Positions 47,252-59,867 of a stretch of DNA of 64,000 nt are shown here, piece by piece. How positions within the stretch are numbered: position 1 is the stretch's first letter; each line of letters starts with the position of its first letter. The stretch is from Tetranychus cinnabarinus. Lineage: Eukaryota; Arthropoda; Arachnida; Trombidiformes; Tetranychidae. Position numbers and translations under genes: made by a program. The DNA lies in NCBI GenBank assembly GCA_022266195.1, contig WHVY01000002.1:697001-761000 (forward strand), read 5' to 3'. Under the pieces are notes generated by a model, which was not told where the DNA came from, did not search any database, and saw only the letters and a list, made by a program, of their open reading frames with translations.

Positions 47252-48677
47252 TTCAGATTCGTTTTGATTGTTTAACTTTTCAAAAACAAAAATGCAACAG
47301 TTGAATCTATTGAATAGATTTGGATGTTAGCGATGAACACTTAATAGCAAACGACTCGACACTGGCCCAGTCAATAATGGCCTCAATTGTTTTTATAGCA
47401 ATATCTTACAAGTAATCTTAATCCCTCACCCCATTACCTTGGAGGTTATCTGGATATCAGTACATACGACCGGATGATCTGTGATTAAGTAACATTGTCA
47501 ACAGTTAAGCCTTCCCATGGATCGAGAGCTTTTAACAGAGCAATAGGTCAATAGATCAAATGACAATCGGTATTAACAATTATTTCAACCTCCAATTTTG
47601 TAAGATTTTCTGCATTAATTCTGATGGAAATGGGTGCGTCTTCACCTAACTAGTGGAATTAAGATTATATAATTACTGATTCTGAGATGAAGTTACATAA
47701 AATGTATTTATCATTATTGATCCTTTAGAGATCAGCTGAAATTAAAATGATTTGCACACGGATGAACTGTCAATCTCAATCGTTGATCCAAGCAATTTTT
47801 CTATCATTATTATAGAATTTGTTTAAATCATAATCAAAAATCCTCCAAATTTTGCATGGTATCAATAAGAGGAAAAGGCAAGCAAAAATCAGTTAATATT
47901 TACATGGGAGTATTAAAGCCAGAGAGGAATGCCAGTGGCAAGTTTAAGTGACAATTAAGTCAAAATTTTGGTAGTATATTAATAATTACATTATGTTATA
48001 TTCATAATAACAGTTTCCATTAAATAAAAATAGACTGTATTTGTCCATTCTGGTATAATTTGTATTTTGTTTATTCAGATTACATTTTTATTGCGGAAAA
48101 GCTTATAATAGGATAATTGTTTCCAATAATTGTAACCCTGATTTCATTAATTAATTTGACCAACATTAATAAGTAACAATAACTACTGATTTATGTAACT
48201 TTGACCAAAAACTGTTAGACTTCAAGTTGTATTGATCTTGATCAGCATCACCAAACGTTTCCTCTGTCTGACTGTTTAATTGTATGTTAACTGCTCATTA
48301 CTAATATATTTTTAGCTGATTATTTATAACATTATAAAGCAAATGAAAAGCGCATTCTCGGCTAACTATAATTAGATTAAATTAACTTCAACTTGAGACG
48401 TTTCTCAAATTTTCAAGAGAAAAGTCAGAAAAGGATGAAACAAAGTTAACCAATGAGTTGGTGATGATGATTAGTGAAACTAAAATCATCTCGATTGTGC
48501 CTCTTTTAATAATTTTCAATAAATAAATGTTGAATAAACATATAAACCATGAAATATTCACCCGTAATCATAATTGTAATCAAATTATTCAATGAAATGT
48601 GATCATTTAATTGATTTATTTTGCTTTAAACAAAGCATTGCCATTGTGAAAAGCCAAGTTGCTTGAAAAACAAAACA
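47252..48677. other. divergent intergenic region
   Basis: It contains the TATA box of the transporter gene (47391-47397, minus). The rest is AT-rich and I see no gene or repeat. Confidence 0.5.
47391..47397 (-). promoter_or_regulatory. TATA box of the SLC46-like gene
   Basis: TATAAAA on the minus strand, about 140 bp upstream of the ATG at 47251. Confidence 0.4.
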
Positions 48678-49295
48678 ATGGTTAACAGCATAATTTGTTA
48701 CTGCATTAATCATTGTCATCAATTGATTGTTTCCATCATCTTTAAGATTAGTTACCGGTTAATTTTGTTGCCATGTTTAATCAACTTAATCTGCTGTTCA
48801 ATTGATAAAATTAAATGCTCATCTAAACCAGGGAAAAGGTTGAATCAACCTTTCCTTCCCATTGAAGGTGATTCAGGTGCAGGTCAACATTTCCTTTGGG
48901 CAATTGTAATTGTCGCAACAATTTTATTAGTTTTTCTCTCCATTTGTTTCTGCCGATGTTATTATCGTTATAATGAAATTTGTGATGAAAAACTCTCTCA
49001 ATTTGATCATCCCTTATCTCATCATCTTTACGCTGGTTCATCCGCCTGCCAAACACCAACTCCATCAACCTCGCCGATAACAGTGCCACAAAGTATTCAA
49101 TTGGCTCCTCCAAATGTTTCCCAACATCAGATTAAAGTCTATGCTCATGCAAATGATCATTGCCAGGATAAGAATGAACAAGATCAATCTCCACAATTAT
49201 CAACAATTGTTCTCCATGGTCAATCTTCAATCAAAATTCATGCCAAACACGATTCAAAAACGAGACGACAATCATCTTTCCGAAGCTCATTATAA
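48678..49295 (+). CDS. unknown single-pass membrane protein, 205 residues
   Basis: The frame opens at ATG 48678 (MVNSIICYC). Residues up to about 45 are hydrophobic with many Cys, a possible signal sequence. A strong transmembrane helix at about 74-93 (WAIVIVATILLVFLSICF) is followed by CRCYYRYNE, and then a Ser/Thr/Pro/Gln-rich cytoplasmic tail. The tail ends in RRQSSFRSSL: a basophilic kinase-type site, and a C-terminal S-x-L that fits a class I PDZ ligand. I recognise no family. The ordered architecture and absence of overlap with other genes favour a real gene, but with one exon and no homologue in mind it is uncertain. Confidence 0.5.
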   Translation: MVNSIICYCINHCHQLIVSIIFKISYRLILLPCLINLICCSIDKIKCSSKPGKRLNQPFLPIEGDSGAGQHFLWAIVIVATILLVFLSICFCRCYYRYNEICDEKLSQFDHPLSHHLYAGSSACQTPTPSTSPITVPQSIQLAPPNVSQHQIKVYAHANDHCQDKNEQDQSPQLSTIVLHGQSSIKIHAKHDSKTRRQSSFRSSL

Positions 49296-49921
49296 CATCT
49301 TTCTCGGTGCAAGTTCCAGTAACAGCTAATTCTTGGCATAACATTTTGATGCCATTTAGTTGATTCAAATTACTGAATTTTTGGGTAACATCTTGTGTTT
49401 ATTTAGTTGAGCCGGGCAATTTGAATCATTAAGTTGATAGGATTTCAATGTTTTACGGAATCTTTCATTTATTTATTTGATTTGTACACTTTGTGATAAT
49501 TTGATCAAGGTCTTAATATTAATCATTGAAAAATTACCTGAGAAGAAATGTTGCAATTTTAATGTTTCAAAGCGAGACGTTTCATTAGCTTTGAGAGTTT
49601 CAAGTTTTGTCTCAAGTAAATATTCATTACAATTTCATTTGTCAACCAATCATTCTGGACATTTTTGCTTTTTAATTGACGTTAATGTATTGAGCTATCT
49701 TTTCATTTACCTCCAAAAACAAACAAATCAAGACAAACACAAGAGGGAAGTATTAATTAATAGTAAAAAATAAATTGAATAAAAAATGAGCTGTTCAATT
49801 AAATATTCACCCGATAGCTGAATTTATATTGACTTATCTAGCATTTTTCACATTTTTATCATTCATCATTTGAAAAGTGTATACTGTAAGACCAGATATT
49901 AAATTTTGTTAAAGCCTAAAA
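49296..49921. other. intergenic, nothing firmly recognised
   Basis: An open frame at 49477-49773 has no domain and unconvincing composition. Otherwise it is an AT-rich spacer. Confidence 0.45.
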
Positions 49922-50668
49922 ATGTTGAAATTGAGTTACATTAACTTTATCATTCTTATAATAATTGTACATGTAAAGTGTTTTCCAATCAACAATAATA
50001 AAGACGATGGGCTATCATTTCAATTATTTAGTTCAGAGTTGATATCGAATAAACAAGACTCAGTTGGAAAAAATGAAAAACCAGCAACTAAATCAGATAC
50101 TCGATGTTTGCCAACCGGATTCATGACCGGAGGTTATGATATTACAACTGGAGGTGGAGGTGGAGGCAGCAATGGGTTCGGAGGTGGTGAATTCGGAGGC
50201 GGTGGTTCGTTTGGTGGTGGTGGTGGTGATTTTGGCGGCGGTGATTTCGGTGGAGGTGGCATTGGGATAGACCAAGGTTTACCTCCAGAGGAAATAGCGA
50301 GAAGACGGCGAATCCTAGCTGCAAGAATGGCTCGAGCCAGACGAATAAGGCGAATGAGGATGATGCAAGCTGCTAGAAGACGAGCAGTTCGCAGAGAAAT
50401 GGAAAGACGAAGAGCTTTAGCCAATAACAGACCGAAACCCAATCTAAACGGTGGTGGACCAAGACCGATGCCAAGTGGTAATCAACCAACTAACACTGCT
50501 AATACGGATAATATTGATGTCAATGATGGCACTGATGACATTGATAATACTGATAATACGGATAATTCAGATAATGTGGATAATGTGGATAATAATGATA
50601 ATGGTGGTGCTGATGGTGCTGATGGTGACATCCAATATGACCAGGCTGGCGGTGGTGATTATAATTGA
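49922..50668 (+). CDS. secreted low-complexity protein with Gly, Arg and Asp/Asn blocks
   Basis: Single exon, 248 residues. A signal peptide (MLKLSYINFIILIIIVHVKC) is followed by an ordinary stretch to about residue 70. Then come three compositionally distinct blocks: a Gly block with FGGG repeats (about 75-118), a strongly basic Arg/Ala/Met helix-like block (ARRRRILAARMARARRIRR; about 124-166) and, after a Pro/Asn linker, an acidic Asp/Asn/Thr block of DNTDN- and DNVDN-type repeats (about 190-235). The charge pattern, basic then acidic, is polyampholyte-like. One Cys lies at about 62 (TRCLP). Extracellular matrix, silk, glue or cuticle roles are plausible for Gly-rich secreted proteins in mites, but no family is recognised. 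Reading frame and amino-acid pattern are too regular for chance. Confidence 0.7.
   Translation: MLKLSYINFIILIIIVHVKCFPINNNKDDGLSFQLFSSELISNKQDSVGKNEKPATKSDTRCLPTGFMTGGYDITTGGGGGGSNGFGGGEFGGGGSFGGGGGDFGGGDFGGGGIGIDQGLPPEEIARRRRILAARMARARRIRRMRMMQAARRRAVRREMERRRALANNRPKPNLNGGGPRPMPSGNQPTNTANTDNIDVNDGTDDIDNTDNTDNSDNVDNVDNNDNGGADGADGDIQYDQAGGGDYN
50511..50605 (+). repeat. GATAAT-type codon repeats in the low-complexity gene
   Basis: Degenerate hexamer and nonamer repeats (GATAATACT, GATAATGTG) encode the Asp/Asn block. Their length is likely to vary between individuals. Confidence 0.6.
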
Positions 50669-51524
50669 ACTGGCCAAGTTGTGTCCAATTCCACTTTCCT
50701 CTAGTCATCTGTTTTACCTCTGTTTGTTTAATCAATTTGAATACAAAATTTGCTGTAACCATTTGAATGTTTATTGAGTCAAATTGAACTTGAAAGGGTT
50801 TTTGGATTACAAGAATAAAATTATGCCAGCAAATTCGTTTGGTGATTATTACTTAATTAATGAAGTCCAATTCAATTGGTGCCATCTAAAGGTTGAATTT
50901 CATTATCCCAATCTAAATGGTAAAATTAAAAATAGTGTAAGTTTAGTTTTGTCATTATGGTTAAGGTTAAAAAATAAACATGAAAATGAACACGAAAAGA
51001 GTTGAACAAATAAAGGAAACAAATTGAATTGTTGATCAAATCCTACTTGATCCTTAATATTAATAGTAAACCAATGGAATAAATGAGTTTGAATAAATGA
51101 ATTATACCTTTTGTTTGATAATAGTTGAAAGTTTATACAATCTCAGCTCTAATTGTTTAATTTTACATGTAAATTGTACTTGTTGCAATTACAATTTAAC
51201 AATTATCATTATCATTTAGCAATTATTTCACAAGAAAGCTTAATTTTTACCTCTAATTTAGTTATTAATACAGTGAGGTAATTTGAAGGATAAAATGAAA
51301 GTTTAAAATTGAATCTTCACATTTAGTGAATCAGACAAATTGGGATTCATTAAGTTATCAATTGCAACAGAAAGAGTGAAAACAAGTACAAAGCAATTAG
51401 AAATAGTAATTAATAGTTATAATAGTTATTAATCATTGTAATTTACATCTCACTAAATTGAAAGGGTTGAGGAGGGCGCAAAAAATGTGAAAAGATGAAA
51501 TAAAGTAACAAAGTCAACAGAGTA

Positions 51525-51555
<31 letters not shown>

Positions 51556-51970
51556 AGTATCTTTTTGAGTGTTTTTTTTGCTTTTTTAAATCAAACAAAG
51601 ACGTAACTTTCGGGTAGGAAAAAGCTATTAATTGAATAAGCATTAAGTACAAATGCGAAAGTGTTAAAATGATGTTCCTAATAGACTTTGGTGTGTTAAA
51701 ATGCACTCTAACTCTTTCGATAAACACACAGAGTTGGTCAATTGTTTCAATTGACTAATTTATGATTCTTTGCCTTGTTTTACTTTTCTCACTGTGTGCA
51801 TTAAATACATTATAAGTATATTATAGTAAATTAGTGTTAGTTAAGTTATCTTGTGCAGTTTGACTTAGATTAAAAGACAAACATTTTTAAATTGACTAAC
51901 AATTTAGAAACATTAGTTAATTAGTAAAGGTTAGCACGTCTCATTTTTAAAGCCTTTTAAACATTAAATT
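50669..51970. other. intergenic between low-complexity gene and Disabled
   Basis: It is AT-rich with an (AG)n microsatellite at 51525-51550. The upstream end is the 3' flank of the plus-strand gene, and the downstream end the 3' UTR of Disabled (minus). No other gene seen. Confidence 0.5.
51525..51550. repeat. (AG)13 microsatellite
   Basis: Uninterrupted AG dinucleotide run, 26 bp, in non-coding sequence. Confidence 0.9.
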
Positions 51971-54900
51971 TCAGCTAGAGCCTGATTCAGGTTGAAAAAA
52001 GTCATCAGCAAATGGATCGCTCTCTTTTCGGAATATATTTCGTTCTGGTGGGCTAACATGTTCTTCGCCGAAATGGTTAAAAGGCGATGGATTCCGTCCA
52101 CTGGCAATTTGCTCATTGGAAGCTTGGCATCCTCTAGATTGACCAAATTGGTTCGATTGCTCATTACTTTGAACAGTTCCACTAATTGCATTGGCAACAC
52201 CAGGAGCGGCAGTATTTACAGTGTATGGTGTTAGGGGAGAGGAGCGAGAAATGGCTCCGTTTAAGGATGATTTTTCAATACTTGAAAGAGGCTTCCATGG
52301 CTCAAAGAAAGAATTATTGGCATCTTCAGAGGCAAAAGATAATTCACCAGAAAAGGAATCGATAAAACCAGGAGTTATTCTGGTTATGCTTGATATTTGG
52401 GAGAGTTGAGGAGTTGATTTGAAGTTTGTTTGTAAATTGGGTTCACCAGCTGAATATGCCGTTAGATTAAATCCTTCACCAGATTTAATTTCTTGCTTTT
52501 GATTGATAAAAGGTTTTCCCATTGAATCACCAAATGCTGAGAGTGGGGTTGAAAATCTGTCAAGGTGTTTACCAGGTTCATAACTATTTGAGAAGTTCAA
52601 TCTTTTTGCAGGAATAGAATCAGAGGAATAAGATAAAGATGTGCGACTAAGTTTGCTTTCTTCTAAAGTATTACCAGATCGATGCATTGAAATTTCAGAT
52701 GATCGATCATCACCAATGTTACTGTTGCTTCTTGAGTGATCACTGACTGAATAAGATCCTTCCGTTAAACCAGGCCTTGGACTTGAGCTTTCATCATGTC
52801 GAGGTGAGAGATTTGAGGTTCTTGAGGCATCGGTTAATTGAAGAGTTGAAGTAACGAAAGCACAATCGAATGGATCATACATTGACGAACTGGATGCACT
52901 AATAGTTGAAGCTGCAGGATTTACAGATAATTGAGACGTACCTAGATTTGGTTGAGTATTGATAAATTGAATTTGGTGCAATTTTTGATAATTTGGATGT
53001 TGTTGTTGTTGTTGTGGTTGGCGATTATTTATGTAAACTTCATTCCCTGGTGAATTAAAACCTTTTAATGATGAAGTGCGAGATTGAAGTTTACGTTGAG
53101 GTAATGGCAATGGAGGTGCAAATGTTTCTGGTGGCTGAACTACAGAGAAGCTCAAATATTTAGCTTCTGATGAACCATTAAATGGATTAGCGGACGGCTT
53201 GTTTGATAGTCCAATCTCACCAGGTACCATAGATATCATACTATTTGGATTTGATGTTTTGCGCTTGGGTAAAGGAGGAGGAGGCATATCACAATCATCA
53301 TTTTTCATGGGCCTGGGTGGTACTGGTGGTGGTGGTGAACCATCACGAGAAGTACTTTGGGAACTATTAGACGTATCATTGAATTCACGTGGTGGTGGAC
53401 GTGGGGGTGGTAAGGGTGACAAATTTTCTAGACTGGGCACAATAAATGAATCAGCTTGGGCATAAGGAGAGTAACGGACGTTTGAGGAAGAGGAGTGTTC
53501 GGAGAAACGTGGATTAGACAGACTTGAGGGTGAACGAGAAGAACGTGAATCAATTGAGAGCGGAGTGACCGATCGATTATGTGATATAATTGATTCAATT
53601 ACATTATTACAAGCAGAGGCATTAACAATACCACTGACAATGGAACCATTGTCATTCAAATTGGTGGCATTGGGATTGGGGTGAATCATATTTGAATTAC
53701 CAGAAATGATCATACTTGTGGTTGTTATCATGGCCGTGGCATTACCAAGAACGGCGGCAACTGCTGCATTTTCCTCTGATGAAGCCCCAGCATTGGTCAT
53801 CAATGAAGACCAATTAGGTTGAAACACTTCCGAATCAAAGGATAGCTTACGAGTGGATGAGTTGAAGGTTTTGCTGATCGGGAAAGACAAATTATGTGGT
53901 TGTGTTGTCACCGTTGTTGATTGTAATGCTGTGATTGGTAAAGGCGGTGGCGTCGATGTTGTACTTGGAGGTAAAATTGCTCTGTTAATATTGTGATTGT
54001 TATTGTCACAATTATTGTAACGAGAGAGCGCTAGGTTTGCATGTGATACAGACTCATGGTTGGAGGAAGAGGATGATGGAGGGTAAATAGATGCAGAAGC
54101 AGATTGATTAGCTGCTGCTGATGTTGGAATGGGTGAGGACAAAATTGGAGAGTTGGCAAAAAGATCATCACTAGTGTCACTCTGAGTATCACTAAGAAAC
54201 GGATTACGGGAGGCTGCAGATGCCGATGATGATGGACGATGTTCTGTAAGTGTTTGGGGTGATGGAGAGGCTGATACATGAAATGAGTTTGAGTTTGAAT
54301 GACCTACACTTGATAAACCGGGTTGCTGTTGATGTTGAACTTGCAGATGTGGATTAATATGATGATGGTGTTGTTGTCGAAGTTGTAATTGTTGCTGTTG
54401 CTGATGTTGCTGTTGTTGTTGCTGTTGTAAATGTAACTGTGCTTGATGGTGTTGCTGTTGCTGCTGTTGTAGTTGTAGAGCTTGTTGTTGCTGCTGGGCT
54501 TGCTGCAATAGTTGCTGTTGTTGTAGGATATGAGCTTGATGTTGATTAAGGTGGGTTAAGTGAGCTTGAGCCAAAAGTTCAGTTGATATATTGAATGGGT
54601 CAGACTCTTTTCCCAAATTTGATGATTCCAGTGAACTAACGCTGCAAGTCTCTAGATCAAGCTGTTTCTTTTGTTGTGATTTGAGTTCCTGAAAAATAAA
54701 TGATAGTAAAATTAGCTTTATTCATTTAAATCTACCAGGAAAAACCTACTTGAAAAAATTCACTCTTGTCACGAAGAGGTTTCTCTCTGCCCACTCCCAA
54801 TGGATCGAGATCAGCAAAAATGGAAGACATTTCAAAAGGATCATTTGATTTTTGACTTTCTGGACGACTAGGTCGAGATGGTGTAGAGAAAGGAATTGAT

Positions 54901-57900
54901 GCTGCAGATGATTTATGATTTAAATCGTGAGTTAATGAAGCTTGAGCTCCATAATTTACTAAGCCACTTGAAGCATTGACAAATTGCTGCGATTCTACAT
55001 TTTGATTGAATCCATTCATTTCATTGCCATGCGAAGCTTGATTTTGTTTCATTTGTTGCTGATAAAGTTGTTGTTGTTGCTGCTGTAATGCTAACTGTTG
55101 CTGCTCATATTGTTGTTGTCTCAAGGCAAGAAATTGTTGTTGTTGAAATTTAGCCTGTTGTAATTGATGTTGTTGCTCAGCAAGTTGTTGTTGTTGTTTA
55201 TGTAATTTAGCTTCTTGCTCTTCTTGTTTCTTCTTCTCTTCAGCTAATTTATCGAAGATACTTGAAGTCATTGAATTAATTTCTGAGAAGACCGCATATC
55301 TATCTCCACTAGAGGATGCATGACTGTTATTGCTTGAATTACTTGGATTATTGTTGTTAGCACCGTTGCCATTGTATGGACTCGAAACTGGAGTTGCTGA
55401 ATTAGTTATTGAACTGATTGCAGGACTTGAAGTGACTGAAGCAGGCAATTGATTAGCAGAGATTGAATTATTTGCAGGGCTTCCAAAAACGCTGACCGAT
55501 GGACTAGCAACTGAGCTATTGGCTGATGCAACGTTGGCAAAATTAATTTGATTATTTACTGCAGCCCTAGAACCAGCTGATGAATTACCAAAAGAGTCAG
55601 AAAGTTGATTGATTTGTGGACTGGTAAATAATCCAGCTCCTGAACTTGAAAATGAGTTACCCAAGGAGCCTGAAGATGGACTACCAAATGAGTTTCCACC
55701 TTGACTTGAGAATGAACTGTTAAAAAGGGCATTCAATTGCTGGTTACTGATTGCAGACTGTTGTTGTTGTAAAGCATGAAATTGTTGTTTCAGTTGATGC
55801 TGCTGTTCAAAATCACTATGTCCAGAGATTCGACTTGAGATTGATTCTTGAAAAACGTGATCCAATGAGCTTTGTGAGGCAGCTCTACCTAATGATATTG
55901 ATAAACTTTTAGCACTTCCATCGAAAGACGCCGAAGGGTCATTAACATTGGCAAAACTAGCAAAACTTGAGCCACCATTGATACTATTAGAAAGTATGTT
56001 TTTATTTTTCCGTGAGTTATTAGCAGGAGGCTTGATTTTAAGTAAAGCAGATTCTCTGGTTCTACCAGGTGATCGAGGTGGCGATGGTATAACAGGTAGG
56101 CTATTGTGGTTTGATCGACTTGATTTACTTAGAGCAGAGGCATCCAGTGATGAATTAAATTCATCATCAAAAGATTCCCAATTGGCATAAGGATCACTAG
56201 CTTGCTTGGCTGAAGCAATAACATCTTTCAGGTTAGACATATCCATAAAGGCATCATCAAAATTGGCTGCAAAGTCAAATGAAACAAAAAAAGAGAAAAG
56301 CCACAAAAAATTAGAAACAAACTCAAGCAAAAAACATTGAAAGTGACATTAGAAATGCATCTCTCATTGGTAAATCAAATAACAACTTGTTATAATAGAG
56401 TTTGATGTGAAGGGGAGGAAAGCTAAATGTGTGGGAGAGATGATGACGGTAAAAGAGTGGACGATTGATGAACTAATATTGCGTAAAGTAGGAAAAAGTG
56501 ACATTTTAAATTTAAACTTCTCAATGCAATAAGTTAATTGGTTGATATGGACAAATGATGTTCAGACTAATGGTGTCTGCTTTAAAATAAGTTTGACCGA
56601 TAGTTATCAAGAAAAATCATTGAAATGCAAGGGATAAAGCATTTGAAATAGTTAGCTGACTTGTTAGCAGAAGTAAAAGTTATCCTAAATTGTATTTTTT
56701 GTATCATAATTAGTAATAATTAATCATTTCCACCCCTAAGTAACAAAAAAGAGTTGATATGTTATCAGCTGAGTTTCTCATTTCTCATGCTGAGCAAATA
56801 TTCTGAGAAGACTCTGTAAGTTTCCTTTAACCGTTAATGGGTTGTAACCGGAATTTTGGGTTTCCTGCAGTTGTAAATCAGCTTTTTATCGGAAATTGGT
56901 GAGTAGGGTCATTTTGAGTCATTTTTAAGTCTCTAGCAAACAAGGTGACTAGTAGCATACCTGTAAAGGCATCACCATTTGTCTCAAAAGCTGTAGACTC
57001 ATTTCTTGGAGGTGGTAAAGGAGGTGGATTTGTTTCGTTATTGGAGTTAGATGATGAAAATAACGATGAACTCTGATTGCCACTTGATTGTTGTTTAGCA
57101 TCGGATGAGCCAAAATCAGCATCAGAAGATACATCTCCAGTATTACTGTCAACACTTTGAGTACGCTTCTTTTTTTCATAAACATAAGTAAACAATTCGC
57201 CAATTGTTTTCATCACAGGAATTGCTGATTTTTCGGTTTTAATTCCAATAAATGAATGCCCGGTATCGGGTGATCCATAGACAAAACCGAAAGCACGTTT
57301 ATCACTTGCATCTCGGGCGATGTATGATATTAAAGGAATTGAGTAAGAACTAATTGTTTCACCAGATTTTTCATCCTTAATTGTAACACCTTCCAATGAT
57401 ATTTTTATGATAATCCTTTGCTTGTGAGATCCTGTTTCTTTAATCAATGCCTGCAAATCAAAAGAGATAACATTTAGTTAATAATCAAATATACATTCTT
57501 GTGTGCAATAATAAGATTCAGGGAAATGATGAACTTTGGAAATGAAATTCACATTTTAAAGGTTTAAGGTAAACAGTTTAAAAGCTATTTTGAGTTTAAG
57601 ATGTTACAAACTGTCACATTTACAAAAAGAGGTTTCAGTTTTTACGCTTTACGATGAATTAAAAGTATTAATCAAAAAGACTCAATTGTTCAACTCTGCC
57701 ATGACCATTCACAACTCCGGATATACTATGGAAAATTGATTACTTTCTAATAAATAATGAAGTTTCAGTCAATGACTATCATTGAAATGTCAGATTTTTT
57801 TATTGGTTTATATGGTTCCTTGGTTTACTTGCCATTCACATTGATATGTTATTACGATGCATGAGCTAAAATCAATTGAATAATTGTTGACTTGAAAAAT

Positions 57901-59867
57901 TATCTTTTTTTTTCTTCCAGATTAGTGTAAGGCATGCTGTTTAGTCTTCATGAAACTATTTTTGGTTCAAGGTTTACATGATTTTCATGTATCTACGACA
58001 TTTAACTAATAATGTTTCAATGGTCAGACATTATCATATTAATGTTGAAACAAAAAAGTTAATAACTCGGACATTATCATAATCCATTATGAAATTATTA
58101 TTTTAATATCACAATTAAAGGCAACAATAAAGCATTTGGCTTCAGTCCGTCTATTTGAAATGAAAACAGCATTAGAATAGAGTGAAATGAATAATCGAAC
58201 ATTTTTCTTCAAATTTCTTTCAAAAAATGGTTTTCAGGTAAATATGCAGAAGCTAATACATTAATAGTAATGATTATTATATCATGAACAGTGGATGTTA
58301 TCAAATCTTGGATACCAAATGAAATATTGTCAGTATTATTGATCATAAACTGTAAAGAATAAGTTCATTAGATGAAAATTGCATAAATCAACGTTTTAAT
58401 ATTCAACGATTATGAATATTTTCAAGAGTAGAATGCAAATTATTTCAAGAATTTTGTTTTTCATTGTGTTTATGATTATGTGTCTGATTGTCCTGATTGA
58501 GTTGATTAAAATTTTTGCACCGAAAGCCTGAAAAATTGATAATTTGATAGAAAATTCCAAATAATTTTCTCCGGTGTTTTTATCACATTAAATTAACCTT
58601 GGATATGATTTTTTATATGCTTTAAGGTGGGCCAAATAGATGATCATGATTCATGAAGCACTGAGTCAACTGACATTTGATTTCTTTGTTTGACACTCCT
58701 GAAATTAATCAGATGATTTGAATCGGTGCAAATGTGTTATTTCCAATGATTACATCCTCGATTGTTGTCATTCAATAATTTCTCGTGATCAGTTTATTTC
58801 ATTTAGAATTGAATTATCTCGTTGAAAACAAATTGATAGCTGAAAAAGTAGGAGTCAAATGATTTTCAAGTTGTGAATTCAACTTGATCAGTCACTAAAT
58901 TGGACAACGCCTCAATCATAGCTACAAATTGAAAAAGAGAAAAACAGAAATACAGAATGAAATTGAGTTTTCGCTATCTGATTATGATAATCAGATCATT
59001 AGTAGAGTTTATCAGTACCGAACTATCCGTTGAAAGCAGCTTTTGAGCGATTCACTGATTACGAATGGAAAAAATTGAAAGCTAAAATTATGACCCAGTC
59101 GCCTGAAAGCTTCAAAACAGTGAATCAAGAAACGGTAAGATGCTTATTAATATTTAGATCAATGAATAGAAAAGCAAAAATCAAGTTTATCACATGCGAT
59201 AAAAAAAACCAGTTAATATTATCGTGAAAAATCAAATTATCATAAACCTTTACTGTAAACGACTGTACTATGAAAAACATAAATGAAATCTATTTTAGCC
59301 AATATTTGGTCAATTATTTCTTCTCAATTTAGTAAAGGATGTTGCTCTAAAACCCACCAGCAGCTAAAAGGTAAATAATGATAAACCACTTATCAACCTT
59401 TGTGATTAGCTTTTCGCTGGTATTGTCCATCCATGGATTAAGGGGAGTTATCAATTTATAAAGGGTGACACAGGCAAACGTGTATAAACTAAATGTATAG
59501 TTGTTACCTTTAAACGTTGTAAAGCAGATTGGCACATTTTATCACCCCTTGGGCCGGTAACTGGATCAATTCCGATTAATTTAGCTTTAAACGTTATCCC
59601 TTGTCCAGCAAATTTTTCTTCACTTGGTAAAGCATCTTTACTTGCAACTGATTCGCCATCAATTGAATTATTTTCTTTAGTTTCTTCAAAGGAACTAGTA
59701 GATTGACAGGCAATTGAGGTTGGAGGAACGATTCCAATCGATTTACTTTTAGATGATCGACCAAAAGTGAAACTTTTCCTATCTTGTTGACCTTTTGATT
59801 TGGTTAACCGTAAGGTTAACGATTTTTCAGAATCTCTTTTAGTTGATCCATTTTCCATCATCACCAC
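51971..59867 (-). CDS. Dab: Disabled, PTB-domain clathrin/signalling adaptor
   Basis: Four minus-strand exons, 59508-59867, 56961-57450, 54750-56266 and 51971-54688, give 1,694 residues. The start has three nearby Met codons (MVMMEN). The PTB domain spans about 80-230: GQGITFKAKLIGIDPVTG, RGDKMCQ and ALIKETGSHKQRI, ISYIARDASDKRAFGFVYG and SFIGIKTEKSA. Its family binds NPxY tails of LDL-receptor-type receptors. The long tail is disordered, with polyQ tracts, PPPLPPPR and PPPPVPPRPMK proline motifs (SH3 ligands), and NPF/DPF motifs (RNPFLSD, ANPFNGS, YDPFDC, NDPFEM, KESDPFADDFF) that bind EH domains and AP-2. Disabled links receptors to clathrin endocytosis and Abl-type signalling. Introns are 2,057 bp (57451-59507), 694 bp and 61 bp. 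Confidence 0.94.
54300..54560 (-). repeat. CAG/CAA polyglutamine tract in Disabled exon 4
   Basis: Minus-strand CAA/CAG codons interrupted by His and Leu encode about 60 of 85 residues as Gln. The mixed codons suggest slow, interrupted expansion. Confidence 0.85.
55030..55215 (-). repeat. second polyglutamine tract in Disabled exon 3
   Basis: Gln-rich stretch (QQQQLAEQQHQLQQ-like) in the tail, forming a probable coiled coil or disordered segment. Confidence 0.8.
57451..59507. other. first intron of Disabled
   Basis: The largest intron in the window. It is AT-rich, without a recognised element. On the plus strand at about 59019-59133 it holds an isolated exon-like open stretch, bounded by AG and GTAAGA (see findings). 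Confidence 0.5.

Noticed and set aside
49477..49773. 98-codon plus-strand open frame after the unknown membrane protein
   Set aside because: No domain or signal, with a composition like neighbouring non-coding DNA.
50134..50442. Pro-rich minus-strand open frame opposite the Gly-rich gene
   Set aside because: It is the antisense shadow of GGT/GGA codons of the plus-strand secreted protein, which has a signal peptide.
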